From positions 124,001 through 188,000 of the forward strand of contig CAVPWU010000011.1 in NCBI GenBank assembly GCA_963709665.1: a stretch of 64,000 bases of DNA, read 5' to 3'. Each line of letters begins with the position of its first letter. Position 1 is the stretch's first letter. The notes under the pieces were generated by a model, which had not been told where the DNA came from, ran no database searches, and worked only from the letters and a program-made list of their open reading frames with translations. The DNA comes from DASZIT01 sp963709665. Lineage in GTDB: Bacteria > Actinomycetota > Acidimicrobiia > Acidimicrobiales > RAAP-2. This document shows, piece after piece, positions 34,196 to 42,871 of the stretch. The translations under genes were made by a program, and so were the position numbers.

Positions 34196-36298
34196 ATGAC
34201 CACCTCCCCCACCGTCGACCGCCACGGGCCGCCGACGGACGACCCCGGCGACCGCCACCGGTCCGACCGCCGGGGGGACGGCCCCGAGGGCGGCCCGTCC
34301 GATCCTCCGCCCTCCGACCCGGCGGATCCGGTCCGACCCCACCGGCTCCGCACCCTGCTGGTGGCGGCCGGCGCCTACCTGGTGGTGTCGGTGGCGGTGT
34401 GGTGGAACGTCTGGTCGACCCACCCCACCTCGGTGACCACCTGCGGGTGCGGGGACACCTCGCTGTTCACCTGGTTCCTCGAGTGGCCCGCCTACGCCAT
34501 CGCCCACGGACTGAACCCGCTCTACTCCCAGGCCATGTTCCATCCCGGCGGGGTCAACCTGCTGTCCAACACCAGCGAGGTGGGCATCGGGGTGGTGCTG
34601 GCCCCCGTCACCTGGATCTGGGGACCGGTGGCCACCCTCAACGTGGCGCTCACCCTCAGCCCGGTGCTCTCCGCCCTGGCCATGTTCGTGCTGCTGCGCC
34701 GGTGGGTGGCGTGGTCGCCGGCCGCCTTCGTCGGCGGCCTCCTCTACGGCTTCTCGCCGGTGATCATCGTCAACCTCATCGACGCCCACCTGATGGTGGG
34801 CTTCGCGGCGATCCCGCCCCTGGTGGTGCTCTGCCTCGACGAGCTGCTGGTCCGCCAGCGGCGCCGGCCGGTCCGGACCGGGGTGGGGCTGGGGCTGCTG
34901 CTGGTGGCACAGTTCTTCGTCGGCACCGAGCTGCTGCTCATCATGCTGATCGTCGGGGTGGTCGCCGTCGGGATGGTGGTGGTCTATGCCGCCGTCGGGC
35001 ACCCCGACGAGCTCCGTCGGCGGGCGCGCCACGCCGCCGTCGGGGTGGGAGCGGCGGCGGTCACCACCGCCGTGCTGCTGGCCTACCCCCTGTGGTTCGT
35101 CCTGCGGGGGCCCGCCCACCTGGTCGGGCTGGTCTGGCCCGACCTGGTCCCGGGGCTGTTCGGCATCGGGTTCAACAACCTGGTCCGGCTGGACAACACC
35201 GCCTCGGAGACCATGCAGTCCCACCGGTTCGGGGGCTACCAGGGGATCGCCCTCCACCAGACCGACTATCTGGGGTTCGGGCTGCTGGCCGTGCTGCTGG
35301 CCGGCCTGGTGATCTGGCGCCGGGACCGGCGGTTGTGGCTGTTCACCGCCACCGGGCTGGTCTCCTACGCCCTCACCCTGACGGTGGCCCACAACGTGAA
35401 CCCGTTCTGGGTGCCGTGGCAGGTCCTGCGGTGGACCCCGCTCATCCAGAACATCCTCCCCGACCGGTTCATGTCGACCACCCTGGTGTGCGTGGCGATC
35501 CTCTTCGGGATCATCGTCGACCGGAGCCGGACGGCGGCGGTGGGCCCCCCGGGCGACGTGGCCGTCGAGGTGCCGGCCGGGGGAGCCACCGCCCACCGCG
35601 CCCGGCGTGCCCACCGGAGCGCCGGCGCCCCGGGGTGGCGCCGGGTGCTGGGGTGGATCGTCCCGGTGGTCGTGGTGGTGGTGGCCCTGGTGCCGATGGC
35701 CGACTTCTACCGGGGGAGCCTTCCCCTCACCGTCCGCCCGGTGGTGCTGCCGGAGTGGTTCCGGACCGTGGCCCCCCACCTGGGACCGGGCCAGGTGGTC
35801 CTCTCCTATCCCAGCCCCTACGGCGGGTTCCAGGCGTCGCTGACCTGGCAGGCGGTGGACCGGATGTCGTACGACTCGGCGGAGGGCGGGGGACCCGGCG
35901 GCGAGCAGGACCGGCTGGGCGAGGAGCGGCCGGGGGCGGCGGCCTGGGGGGAGGCCACCTCGGGCACCGACCCGTGGACCACCTTCACGCCGGCGACCGC
36001 CGCCGCCGTCCGGGACGCCGTCCGGGGGTGGGGGGTGACCCGGGTGGTGGTCCCCGACCAGCCCGGCCTGCCCCCCTACGAGGTGGGCCTCCACACCTCC
36101 TACGCCGTCGGGTTGATGACGGCGGCGTTGGGGCAGGCCCCCCGGTACGAGGCCGGGGCGTGGGTGTGGGACCCCGCCACCTCGACCGGCCCGGCGACGA
36201 TCACCCCCGAGGCGTTCCGGTCGTGCGTGGGAACGGCCGACTTCGCACCCGGGCCCCCGGAGACGGTTCCGGCATGCGTGCTGTCGGGGGGCGGCTGA
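34196..36298 (+). CDS. large multi-pass membrane protein with TCGCGD motif, tandem copy 2
   Basis: A 700-residue paralogue of the preceding gene, starting 16 bases after it and surely co-transcribed. It has the same topology and the same TCGCGD, GVNLLSNTSEVG and LTWQAVDRMSYDSAEGGG blocks. Residues about 16-188 are nearly identical to copy 1 even at silent sites; beyond that the proteins share only scattered identity (for example VPWQVLRWTPLIQNILPDRF against VPWKAMAHIPLVQNIVPNRF). The two copies probably handle related substrates with different C-terminal, outward-facing domains. No catalytic assignment is possible. Confidence 0.7.
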   Translation: MTTSPTVDRHGPPTDDPGDRHRSDRRGDGPEGGPSDPPPSDPADPVRPHRLRTLLVAAGAYLVVSVAVWWNVWSTHPTSVTTCGCGDTSLFTWFLEWPAYAIAHGLNPLYSQAMFHPGGVNLLSNTSEVGIGVVLAPVTWIWGPVATLNVALTLSPVLSALAMFVLLRRWVAWSPAAFVGGLLYGFSPVIIVNLIDAHLMVGFAAIPPLVVLCLDELLVRQRRRPVRTGVGLGLLLVAQFFVGTELLLIMLIVGVVAVGMVVVYAAVGHPDELRRRARHAAVGVGAAAVTTAVLLAYPLWFVLRGPAHLVGLVWPDLVPGLFGIGFNNLVRLDNTASETMQSHRFGGYQGIALHQTDYLGFGLLAVLLAGLVIWRRDRRLWLFTATGLVSYALTLTVAHNVNPFWVPWQVLRWTPLIQNILPDRFMSTTLVCVAILFGIIVDRSRTAAVGPPGDVAVEVPAGGATAHRARRAHRSAGAPGWRRVLGWIVPVVVVVVALVPMADFYRGSLPLTVRPVVLPEWFRTVAPHLGPGQVVLSYPSPYGGFQASLTWQAVDRMSYDSAEGGGPGGEQDRLGEERPGAAAWGEATSGTDPWTTFTPATAAAVRDAVRGWGVTRVVVPDQPGLPPYEVGLHTSYAVGLMTAALGQAPRYEAGAWVWDPATSTGPATITPEAFRSCVGTADFAPGPPETVPACVLSGGG
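34239..34759 (+). repeat. direct repeat copy 2
   Basis: Partner of 32193-32713; see that entry. The flanking sequence on both sides is different in the two copies. Confidence 0.95.
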
Positions 36299-36343
36299 AC
36301 CGGCCGGAGCGGGGCATGGCGTCACCATGGGAGACTCCCTGAC

Positions 36344-36643
36344 ATGGACGAGCCGCCGGGGCTGCAACGCAACGGACACTGGAGGATGGCGGTCTGGGCC
36401 CTCCGGGTGGGGTTCGTCGGCCTGGCCGTCGCCCTCGTGGGTCTCGTCGCCCTGGCGTTGGGGTCCACACCGTGGATCCTGGCCACCGGGGTGATCATCT
36501 GGCTCGCCGCCGTCGCCGTCACGTTGGCGGGGTTCCTCTGGTCCCGGCACCAGCTCCCCGGGCCTCGACCCAGCTACTGGTCGATGCGGTTCATGCTCAT
36601 CCGCGACAGCGTCCACGCCCGGGCATCGGTCCAGCGGTCCTGA
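36344..36643 (+). CDS. small two-helix membrane protein
   Basis: A 99-residue protein with helices at about 15-42 (MAVWALRVGFVGLAVALVGLVALAL) and 47-67 (WILATGVIIWLAAVAVTLAGFLW), then a basic tail (PSYWSMRFMLIRDSVHARASVQRS). It has no known domain. It begins 45 bases after the second TCGCGD gene, on the same strand, and could be in the same transcript. Confidence 0.6.
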   Translation: MDEPPGLQRNGHWRMAVWALRVGFVGLAVALVGLVALALGSTPWILATGVIIWLAAVAVTLAGFLWSRHQLPGPRPSYWSMRFMLIRDSVHARASVQRS

Positions 36644-36682
36644 CCACCCGAGGCACGGTGCCGGCCGCCGGGTGCGAGCCGT

Positions 36683-37137
36683 TCAGGAGTCGGCGTCGAC
36701 CGACCGCACCCTCACATCACCCGACAAGGTGTGACCCGTCACCTTGATCAGGTGGTGGTGTCGGATGGCGGCACCGGAGTCGACTTCGTGCTTCAGATGG
36801 CCATTGTTCGCTCGACCCGTCAGCTCCACGCGGTGCCCGGTCGGACCAGCACGTCGACATCCCGTCCGATGGCGTAGGCGTGCACGCCGACGGTGGACGG
36901 CAGGGATCCGGGATTGGTCAGGTCGACCGTGACGTCTCCGAGCATCGCCACCGCACCCAGTACGTCTTCGACGTCCCAGGACCGGGCGCGGGTCCCCTTG
37001 TGGAACCAACCTCCTTCGAAGAAGGGCTCGGCTCCGATCAGCCAACGACGGCTCGGCTCGGCTCGCGTGTCTGGACGTGTGCCGTGGAGGGAGCCTGCTC
37101 CGGTTCCCCGCTCAGCGGCAGAGGTGAAGGACCCCAT
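36683..37137 (-). pseudogene. frameshifted remnant of a LiaF/DUF1707-like protein
   Basis: Two overlapping minus-strand frames together give one recognisable domain. The first reads RARSWDVEDVLGAVAMLGDVTVDLTNPG, then DVDVLVRPGTAW, and stops at 36820. The second resumes at once as RVELTGRANNGHLKHEV, then LIKVTGHTLSGDVRVRSVD, and ends at 36683. This is the repeating GDV-DL / VLVPPG / GDV-VR pattern of the beta-helical C-terminal domain of LiaF-like envelope-stress proteins. A single-base shift near 36835-36845 separates the halves. The N-terminal membrane part is absent. Base composition is visibly less GC-rich than the neighbours, consistent with decay. A sequencing error is possible, but the missing N-terminus argues for a remnant. 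Confidence 0.6.
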
Positions 37138-37377
37138 CTGCCAGGGACCCCTCCCGGGCGACCGGTGGGCTCGGCCCTCCGGGCCCTCCGGGCCCGCTGC
37201 GGGTGCAGGTGGTCCCGGAAGCGGGTTCGGTGCCGCCACTTCCGCCACCGGCGAGCCGGGGCCCGGTCGCCGGTGGTGACCCCGTGGGAACGGATGGGCA
37301 CGTAGCGCCACGTGACCGCGGGCCGACGTTGCGCGAGCATGGAGCGGAAGCGAGCATGGAGCGGGAAGGAGGTGTCC

Positions 37378-37818
37378 GTGAAGCGGCTGGGCGGGATCAC
37401 CACAGCGCTCCTTTCCCTCGCCCTCCTCCTGGGAGCGTTGAACGTGGCCCTGATCTTCGTGGTCCATGTTCCGGTCGACGCCAGGCTCCGCCCACGGACC
37501 TACGTTCAGGCCTACGGGGCGGCCGACCTGGTGGTGGCCGGTGCGGGGCTGGTGGCCGCCGCCCTGGTGGCCCTCCTCCTCTACCGGCGCCGCGAGGAGG
37601 ACCCCCCGACGGCCGGACCGGCCGCCTGGGCCGTCTCGATCGCAACGCTCGTGGTCGGCTTGCTCGGGATCGTGACGATCTCCCCGGACCTGCTGCTGGT
37701 CGGCGTCTTCCTCATCGGGGCCTGTCTCAGCCGCTCGGCTCGACGGCCGGCGGTGACGGACCCCGCGCTCCCACCCGCGCCGAGGACGGTGGCCGTCCCC
37801 CACCGGGCCAGCTCGTGA
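37378..37818 (+). CDS. hypothetical three-helix membrane protein
   Basis: A 146-residue protein. The GTG is chosen because AAGGAGG lies 5 bases upstream, the strongest ribosome site in this part. Helices are GGITTALLSLALLLGALNVALIFVV, DLVVAGAGLVAAALVALLLY and AAWAVSIATLVVGLLGIVTI with LLLVGVFLIGACL. No family is recognised. The 240 bases upstream, between the LiaF-like remnant and this gene, hold nothing else that I can identify. Confidence 0.65.
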   Translation: MKRLGGITTALLSLALLLGALNVALIFVVHVPVDARLRPRTYVQAYGAADLVVAGAGLVAAALVALLLYRRREEDPPTAGPAAWAVSIATLVVGLLGIVTISPDLLLVGVFLIGACLSRSARRPAVTDPALPPAPRTVAVPHRASS

Positions 37819-37882
37819 GACCCCGGCCGGCGAGCGGTGGGCGAGGTCGGCCGTGGTGTGGCTCCCGTCACACCTGACGGGT

Positions 37883-38239
37883 TCATGGCTGGGGCCACGC
37901 CTGGGCGATGCGCACCCCGACGAGGCGCTCGACGAGCGGCCGCGGCAGGGGCGAGTCGACCGGGAACCGCAGCGCTCCTTTCGAACAGTGGTAGCCGGCG
38001 ACCTCCTCTCGGAGCACCGGAAGGACGGAACCGCTGTGGGGCAGGTAGCTCAGGTGCTCCCTGAAGGCGGCGAAGCCGGCGATGACCTTGCCGTTCAGCC
38101 GGAAGGCGGGGAGTCGATAGGACAGCCCTTCCTCGGCTTCGGGGACCACCTCGAGGATGGTGCGCCGCAGTTGCTGGAGGGTGGACCGCTTGGGCTCCTC
38201 GAGATCCTCGAGGTACTCGTCGATTTCGATGCTGGACAC
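37883..38239 (-). CDS. DUF1801-family protein
   Basis: A 118-residue protein: IDEYLEDLEEPKRSTLQQLRRTILEVVPEAEEGLSYRLPAFRLNGKVIAGFAAFREHLSYLPHSGSVL, then KGALRFPVDSPLPRPLVERLV. This is the DUF1801/YdhG pattern (frataxin-like fold), with E-x-LSY-x-PAF and KGALRFP as hallmarks. The role is unproven; some relatives have been linked to iron or to intracellular stress. A GACAAT box sits 7 bases before the GTG, which is why I prefer it to the ATG at 38275. It is probably monocistronic. Confidence 0.8.
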   Translation of the reverse strand: MSSIEIDEYLEDLEEPKRSTLQQLRRTILEVVPEAEEGLSYRLPAFRLNGKVIAGFAAFREHLSYLPHSGSVLPVLREEVAGYHCSKGALRFPVDSPLPRPLVERLVGVRIAQAWPQP

Positions 38240-38402
38240 CCCACCGATTGTCGACCCGACGATGTGCGGGGTCAACCGCCGGGGGTTCCTCCGTCCGGAT
38301 CCCGTTCCCCGTCCACGTCGCCGGGATCCTCGACGCGCGGAGGCCCCGGGGTGGTCATCGCACCGGGGCAGGGACCCCCTGCGGGTGCCGGGATGCCGAC
38401 CC

Positions 38403-39641
38403 CTACGGGTGGCGCCCGACCGGCATCACCCCGGCGCTGCCCCACTGCGAGAGCGAGTTGAGCTGGACAACGTCGCCGGTGGCCTCCACGATGCGCCCGC
38501 CGCCGACGTAGAGGGCGGTGTGGTCGACGGTCGTCCAGTCCGACTCGTCCGACCCCCAGAAGACGAGATCGCCGGCCTGGAGGTCGGACATCGACATCGC
38601 CACGCCGGCCGTGTGGTACTGGTCGTCGGACACCCGGGCGAACGAGACCCCGACCGACTCCCAGGAGGCCAGGGCCAGGCCCGAGCAGTCGTAGCCCACC
38701 GGGCCGTCACCTCCCCAGATGTAGGGCTTCCCCAGCTGGGCGAAGGCGAAGAGGACGGCGCCGTCCCCCGGGGTCACCGGCCGGAAGAGCAGCCCCTGGG
38801 TGGGCGGGCTGGCGCCGGCGTCGCCGAACGCCCAGGCGGTGCCGTTCTGGTCGACCACCCAGTAGCCGAGGCCGCTGGGGGTGGACACCACCCGCTCGGC
38901 CGGGTCCGGGGTCGGGGTGGCGCCCATCGAACCGTAGAAGGCGGCGTCGCCGAAGGCGAAGATGCCGCCGTCGGCGGCGATGGTCCAGTAGCCGCCGCCG
39001 TCGGGTGCCGAGGCCATGCCCACCACCGGCTGGTTGAGCACCAGGCTGCCGGTGGAGCCGTGGAAGGCGGCGTCGCCGAAGGCGAAGATGCCGCCGTCGG
39101 AGGCCACCAGCCAGTAGCCGGCACCGTCGGCGGTCGCCGCCATGCCCACCACCGGCCGGTTGAGGACCAGGCTGCCGGTGGACCCGAAGAACCGGGCGTC
39201 GCCGAAGGCGAAGATGCCTCCGTCCCGGGCCACCAGCCAGTAGCCCCGACCGTCGGGCGTGGGGGCCATCCCCACCACCGGCTGGTTGAGCGCCAGGCTG
39301 CCGGTGGAGCCGAAGAAGCGGGCGTCGCCGAAGGAGAAGATGCCGCCGTCGGAGGCCACCAGCCAGTAGCCGTGCCGGTCGGGTGTGGTGGTCACCCCGA
39401 CCACCGGGGCATCGGGCGGGGAGGTCAGGCCCCCGTAGGCCGGGGCGCTCCCGAAGTTCCACACCTGCCCGGTCGTCGACGCCAGCCAGAAGTCGGTGGG
39501 TGACGGGCTGGCGTGCACCCCGTCGAGGCTGACGGCGATGGCCGGGGCGGCCGTCGCCGGGGGGGAGGTTGCCACCACCCCCACCCCCAACAGACACGCG
39601 ACCAGCAGGCCGGCCAGCAGGCGGGGGGTTCGGGGAGCCAC
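38403..39641 (-). CDS. secreted NlpC/P60 peptidase with 42-residue GYWLVASDGG repeats
   Basis: A 412-residue protein. A signal peptide (RLLAGLLVACLLGVGVVATSPPATAAP, cleavage near 32) precedes about five copies of a 42-residue repeat of the form GYWLVASDGGIFxFGDAxFxGSTG (about 45-290). A C-terminal NlpC/P60 domain has the catalytic Cys in GYDCSGLALASW and His in VDHTALYVGGGRIVEA. Such enzymes cut D-Glu-diaminopimelate bonds in peptidoglycan stem peptides, and the repeats probably anchor or space the enzyme. GACAAT lies 6 bases before the GTG start. The neighbouring amidase carries the same repeats with a different catalytic domain. Confidence 0.88.
   Translation of the reverse strand: MAPRTPRLLAGLLVACLLGVGVVATSPPATAAPAIAVSLDGVHASPSPTDFWLASTTGQVWNFGSAPAYGGLTSPPDAPVVGVTTTPDRHGYWLVASDGGIFSFGDARFFGSTGSLALNQPVVGMAPTPDGRGYWLVARDGGIFAFGDARFFGSTGSLVLNRPVVGMAATADGAGYWLVASDGGIFAFGDAAFHGSTGSLVLNQPVVGMASAPDGGGYWTIAADGGIFAFGDAAFYGSMGATPTPDPAERVVSTPSGLGYWVVDQNGTAWAFGDAGASPPTQGLLFRPVTPGDGAVLFAFAQLGKPYIWGGDGPVGYDCSGLALASWESVGVSFARVSDDQYHTAGVAMSMSDLQAGDLVFWGSDESDWTTVDHTALYVGGGRIVEATGDVVQLNSLSQWGSAGVMPVGRHP
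38850..39480 (-). repeat. 42-residue (126-bp) coding repeats in the NlpC/P60 gene
   Basis: About five units with G-Y-W, D-G-G and F-G-D-A at fixed spacing, separated by a PVVGMAPTPDG-type linker. The first and last units are degenerate. Confidence 0.85.
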
Positions 39642-39801
39642 GCTCCCATTGTCGACGGGTCTGCCCCCCGGCTTGAGGGTCGACGAGACCCCGGAACCGG
39701 CGGCGGTGCGACACCCCATCGCCGGGAGACGTGGGCGGGCCCCGCGTTAGCCCGCGCTCTCCAGCCCGGATGCGGAGACCCGGTCGGGACCTGAGCGTCC
39801 C

Positions 39802-41380
39802 TCAATCGGTCAGGTAGGTGGTGATGGCCTGTGCCATGGCGGCGGCGGCCGACTGCTGGAAGGCCGGGTCGACCAGCATGGCGGCGTCGGTGGCGTTCTG
39901 CATGTTGCCGCACTCGATGAGCACCTTGGGAACCGTGGTCAGGTTGAGCCCGGCCAGGTCGTTCCGGGGCTGCAGGCCGTCGACCCCGTCGTAGGAGCTC
40001 ACCGGCATCCCGGTGTCCGCCGCGAAGGTGTCGCGCAGGATGGTGGCGAAGGCGGAGGAGGTGGCGATCACCGGGTTGTTGGGCCCGTCGGCCACCGGCT
40101 CGAGGACGGCGAAGCCCCGTCCTCCGACCGGCCCGCCGTCGGCGTGGATATCGACGGCCACATCGGCGTGGGCGTCGTTGAGGGACGCCGCCCGGGTGGT
40201 CACGCACGGGCCGACCCCCGAGTTGTTCGGGCGGGTCAGCACCACCTGGGCGCCCTCGGCGGCGAGGTCGGCCTCGAGGTAGGAGGCGACGTCGAAGTTG
40301 AACTGTGCTTCGGTGTAGCCGCCCGCCGTCTCGGTCCCGGTGGTGTCGCAGGCCTCGTCCTCCTGGCCGTTCCACACCGGCTGGTCGATGATCTGGGGAG
40401 CCGTGTAGTTCAGGCCGTTGTGCCCGGGGTCGATCCCCACCACCTTGCCGGCCAGCGGGAGCGGGGATCCGAGCACCAGCCAGTAGCCGTCGCCGGCCGG
40501 CGAGGCGGCCATGCCCACCACCGGGGCGCCGAGCTGCGCGCCACCCGCGGAACCGTAGAAGGGGGCGTCGCCGAAGCTGAAGACGCCCCCGTCGGAGGCC
40601 ACCATCCAGTACCCACCACCGTGCGGAGCCACGGCCATGCCGACCACCGGCTTGTTGAGCGTCAGCGAACCGGTCGAGCCCCTGAACTGGGCATCGCCGA
40701 AGCTGAAGACACCCCCGTCGGAGGCCACCAGCCAGTAGCCCTGGCCGTCCGGGGTGGCGGCCATGCCCACCACCGGCCTGTTCAGTTGGGTGCCGCCCTC
40801 CGACCCGTAGAACCGGGCGTCGCCGTAGCTGAAGACGCCCCCGTCGGAGGCCACCAGCCAGTACCCCTGGCCGTCCGGCGTGGCGGCCATGGCCACCACC
40901 GGCCGGTCGAGGGTCAGTGAGCCGGTCGAGCCCCTGAAGGGGGCATCGCCGAACGAAAAGACGCCCCCGTCGGAGGCCACCAGCCAGTAGCCCTTGCCGG
41001 TGGGCGTGGCCGCCATGCCGACCACCGGGTCGTTGAGTTGGGTGCCGCCCTCGGAGCCGTAGAACCCGGCGTCGCCGAAGGCGAAGATGCCCCCGTCGGA
41101 GGCCACCATCCAGTACCCACCACCGTCGGGGGTGGCCGCCATCCCCACTACCGGGTCCTTCGGATCGGTCAACGCGCTCGGTGCCGAGCGAGGCGCCACC
41201 GAAGGCGACGACCGCATTGGGGGGAAGGGAGGGACCTTCGGCCCGACGAGACCTCACGGACGCCCCGGCGAGGGTCCGGGCCGGGACCCAGCAGACCGTC
41301 AGGGCGGTCAGCACCAGGAACGGGGCCAGGAGCCGCACTCCGGTCACCCGCCGCAGCCGGGTGCTCCGAGCTGGCATCAC
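39802..41380 (-). CDS. secreted N-acetylmuramoyl-L-alanine amidase (Amidase_3) with 42-residue repeats; frame shifted near the 5' end
   Basis: The gene lies in two frames. From GTG 41380 (TAGGGT box 7 bases upstream) one frame gives a signal peptide, RLLAPFLVLTALTVCWVPARTLAGA, and reaches NAVVAFGGASLGT. The rest continues one frame over from about 41190 as LTDPKDPVVGMAATPDGGGYWMVASDGG. Five repeats follow, then Amidase_3: VVGIDPGHNG (His), HADVAVDIHADGG (His) and VPKVLIECGNMQN (catalytic Glu). The enzyme cleaves the MurNAc-L-Ala amide bond of peptidoglycan. The shift is a one-base gain or two-base loss between about 41175 and 41195. Without correction only an unexported form from ATG 41217 is possible. 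A sequencing error is plausible because both parts remain intact. Confidence 0.78.
40480..41160 (-). repeat. 126-bp coding repeats with an 84-residue super-period
   Basis: Five units of 42 residues. Units 1 and 3 share GSEGGTQLN and units 2 and 4 share GSTGSLTL, so the array grew by duplicating two-unit blocks (252 bp). The GACGCCCCCGTCGG-type core recurs at 40582, 40708 and 40834, exactly 126 bases apart. Confidence 0.85.
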
Positions 41381-41387
41381 GCCGACC

Positions 41388-41393
41388 ACCCTA
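41388..41393 (-). promoter_or_regulatory. -10 box of leaderless amidase promoter
   Basis: TAGGGT on the minus strand is 7 bases before the GTG at 41380. It supports the signal-peptide frame as the true 5' end. Confidence 0.6.
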
Positions 41394-41465
41394 CCCAGGC
41401 CCCGTCGGCAGCGGAGCTCCCCGTTGAGGCGACGGGTCCGGTTGCCTTGCCCGGACACGCAGCAG

Positions 41466-41492
41466 CCCGGGACGCATCTGCTGCGTCCCGGG
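41466..41492 (-). terminator. recA terminator hairpin
   Basis: CCCGGGACGCA (41466-41476) pairs perfectly with TGCGTCCCGGG (41482-41492) across a 5-base loop, 70 bases beyond the recA stop. There is no T-tract. Confidence 0.7.
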
Positions 41493-41561
41493 CCGGCGAC
41501 TGGTAGAGCGGTACCCCCGACGCCCCCGGGCAAACCCGGTCACGTCGGGGGTCGGCTCCGG

Positions 41562-42635
<1,074 letters not shown>

Positions 42636-42744
42636 GTCCTTCTCCTCACTGCTCTCGCTCGATTGACCGGGCCGACCCTACGGAGGGGGTGTGACACACG
42701 GCTTGGGGACCCGGGAGGGGGTCGATGGAACCTCCCGTCCGGCT

Positions 42745-42750
42745 CACTGT
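42745..42750 (-). promoter_or_regulatory. recA -10 box
   Basis: TACAGT on the minus strand, just downstream of the LexA box. It leaves a leader of roughly 100 bases before the ATG, so unlike many genes here recA has a leader and a Shine-Dalgarno. Confidence 0.5.
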
Positions 42751-42755
42751 AGACC

Positions 42756-42769
42756 CGAACGCATGTTCG
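42756..42769 (-). promoter_or_regulatory. SOS (LexA) box upstream of recA
   Basis: CGAAC-N4-GTTCG, a perfect dyad. Read on the minus strand with its flank it is TCGAAC-N4-GTTCGG, matching the actinobacterial consensus TCGAAC-N4-GTTCGA at 11 of 12 positions. It is placed where it would block recA transcription. Confidence 0.88.
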
Positions 42770-42871
42770 ATGGTGGACCGTCCGGCCCCGGCTGTCAAGG
42801 CCGGTCCACCGCGGGGGGACACCCCGGGATCACCCCCGGTGGGGAGGCGTCGGGAGTAGCCTCGCTGCGCG

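Noticed and set aside
32193..34759. Insertion sequence or mobile element as the cause of the 521-bp repeat
   Set aside because: No terminal inverted repeats, target duplications or transposase were seen, and both copies are inside homologous coding regions at the same position.
38850..41160. Regular 126-bp repeats considered as a CRISPR or satellite array
   Set aside because: They keep one reading frame, encode a 42-residue protein repeat and lie inside two signal-peptide-bearing hydrolases. There are no unique spacers or cas genes.
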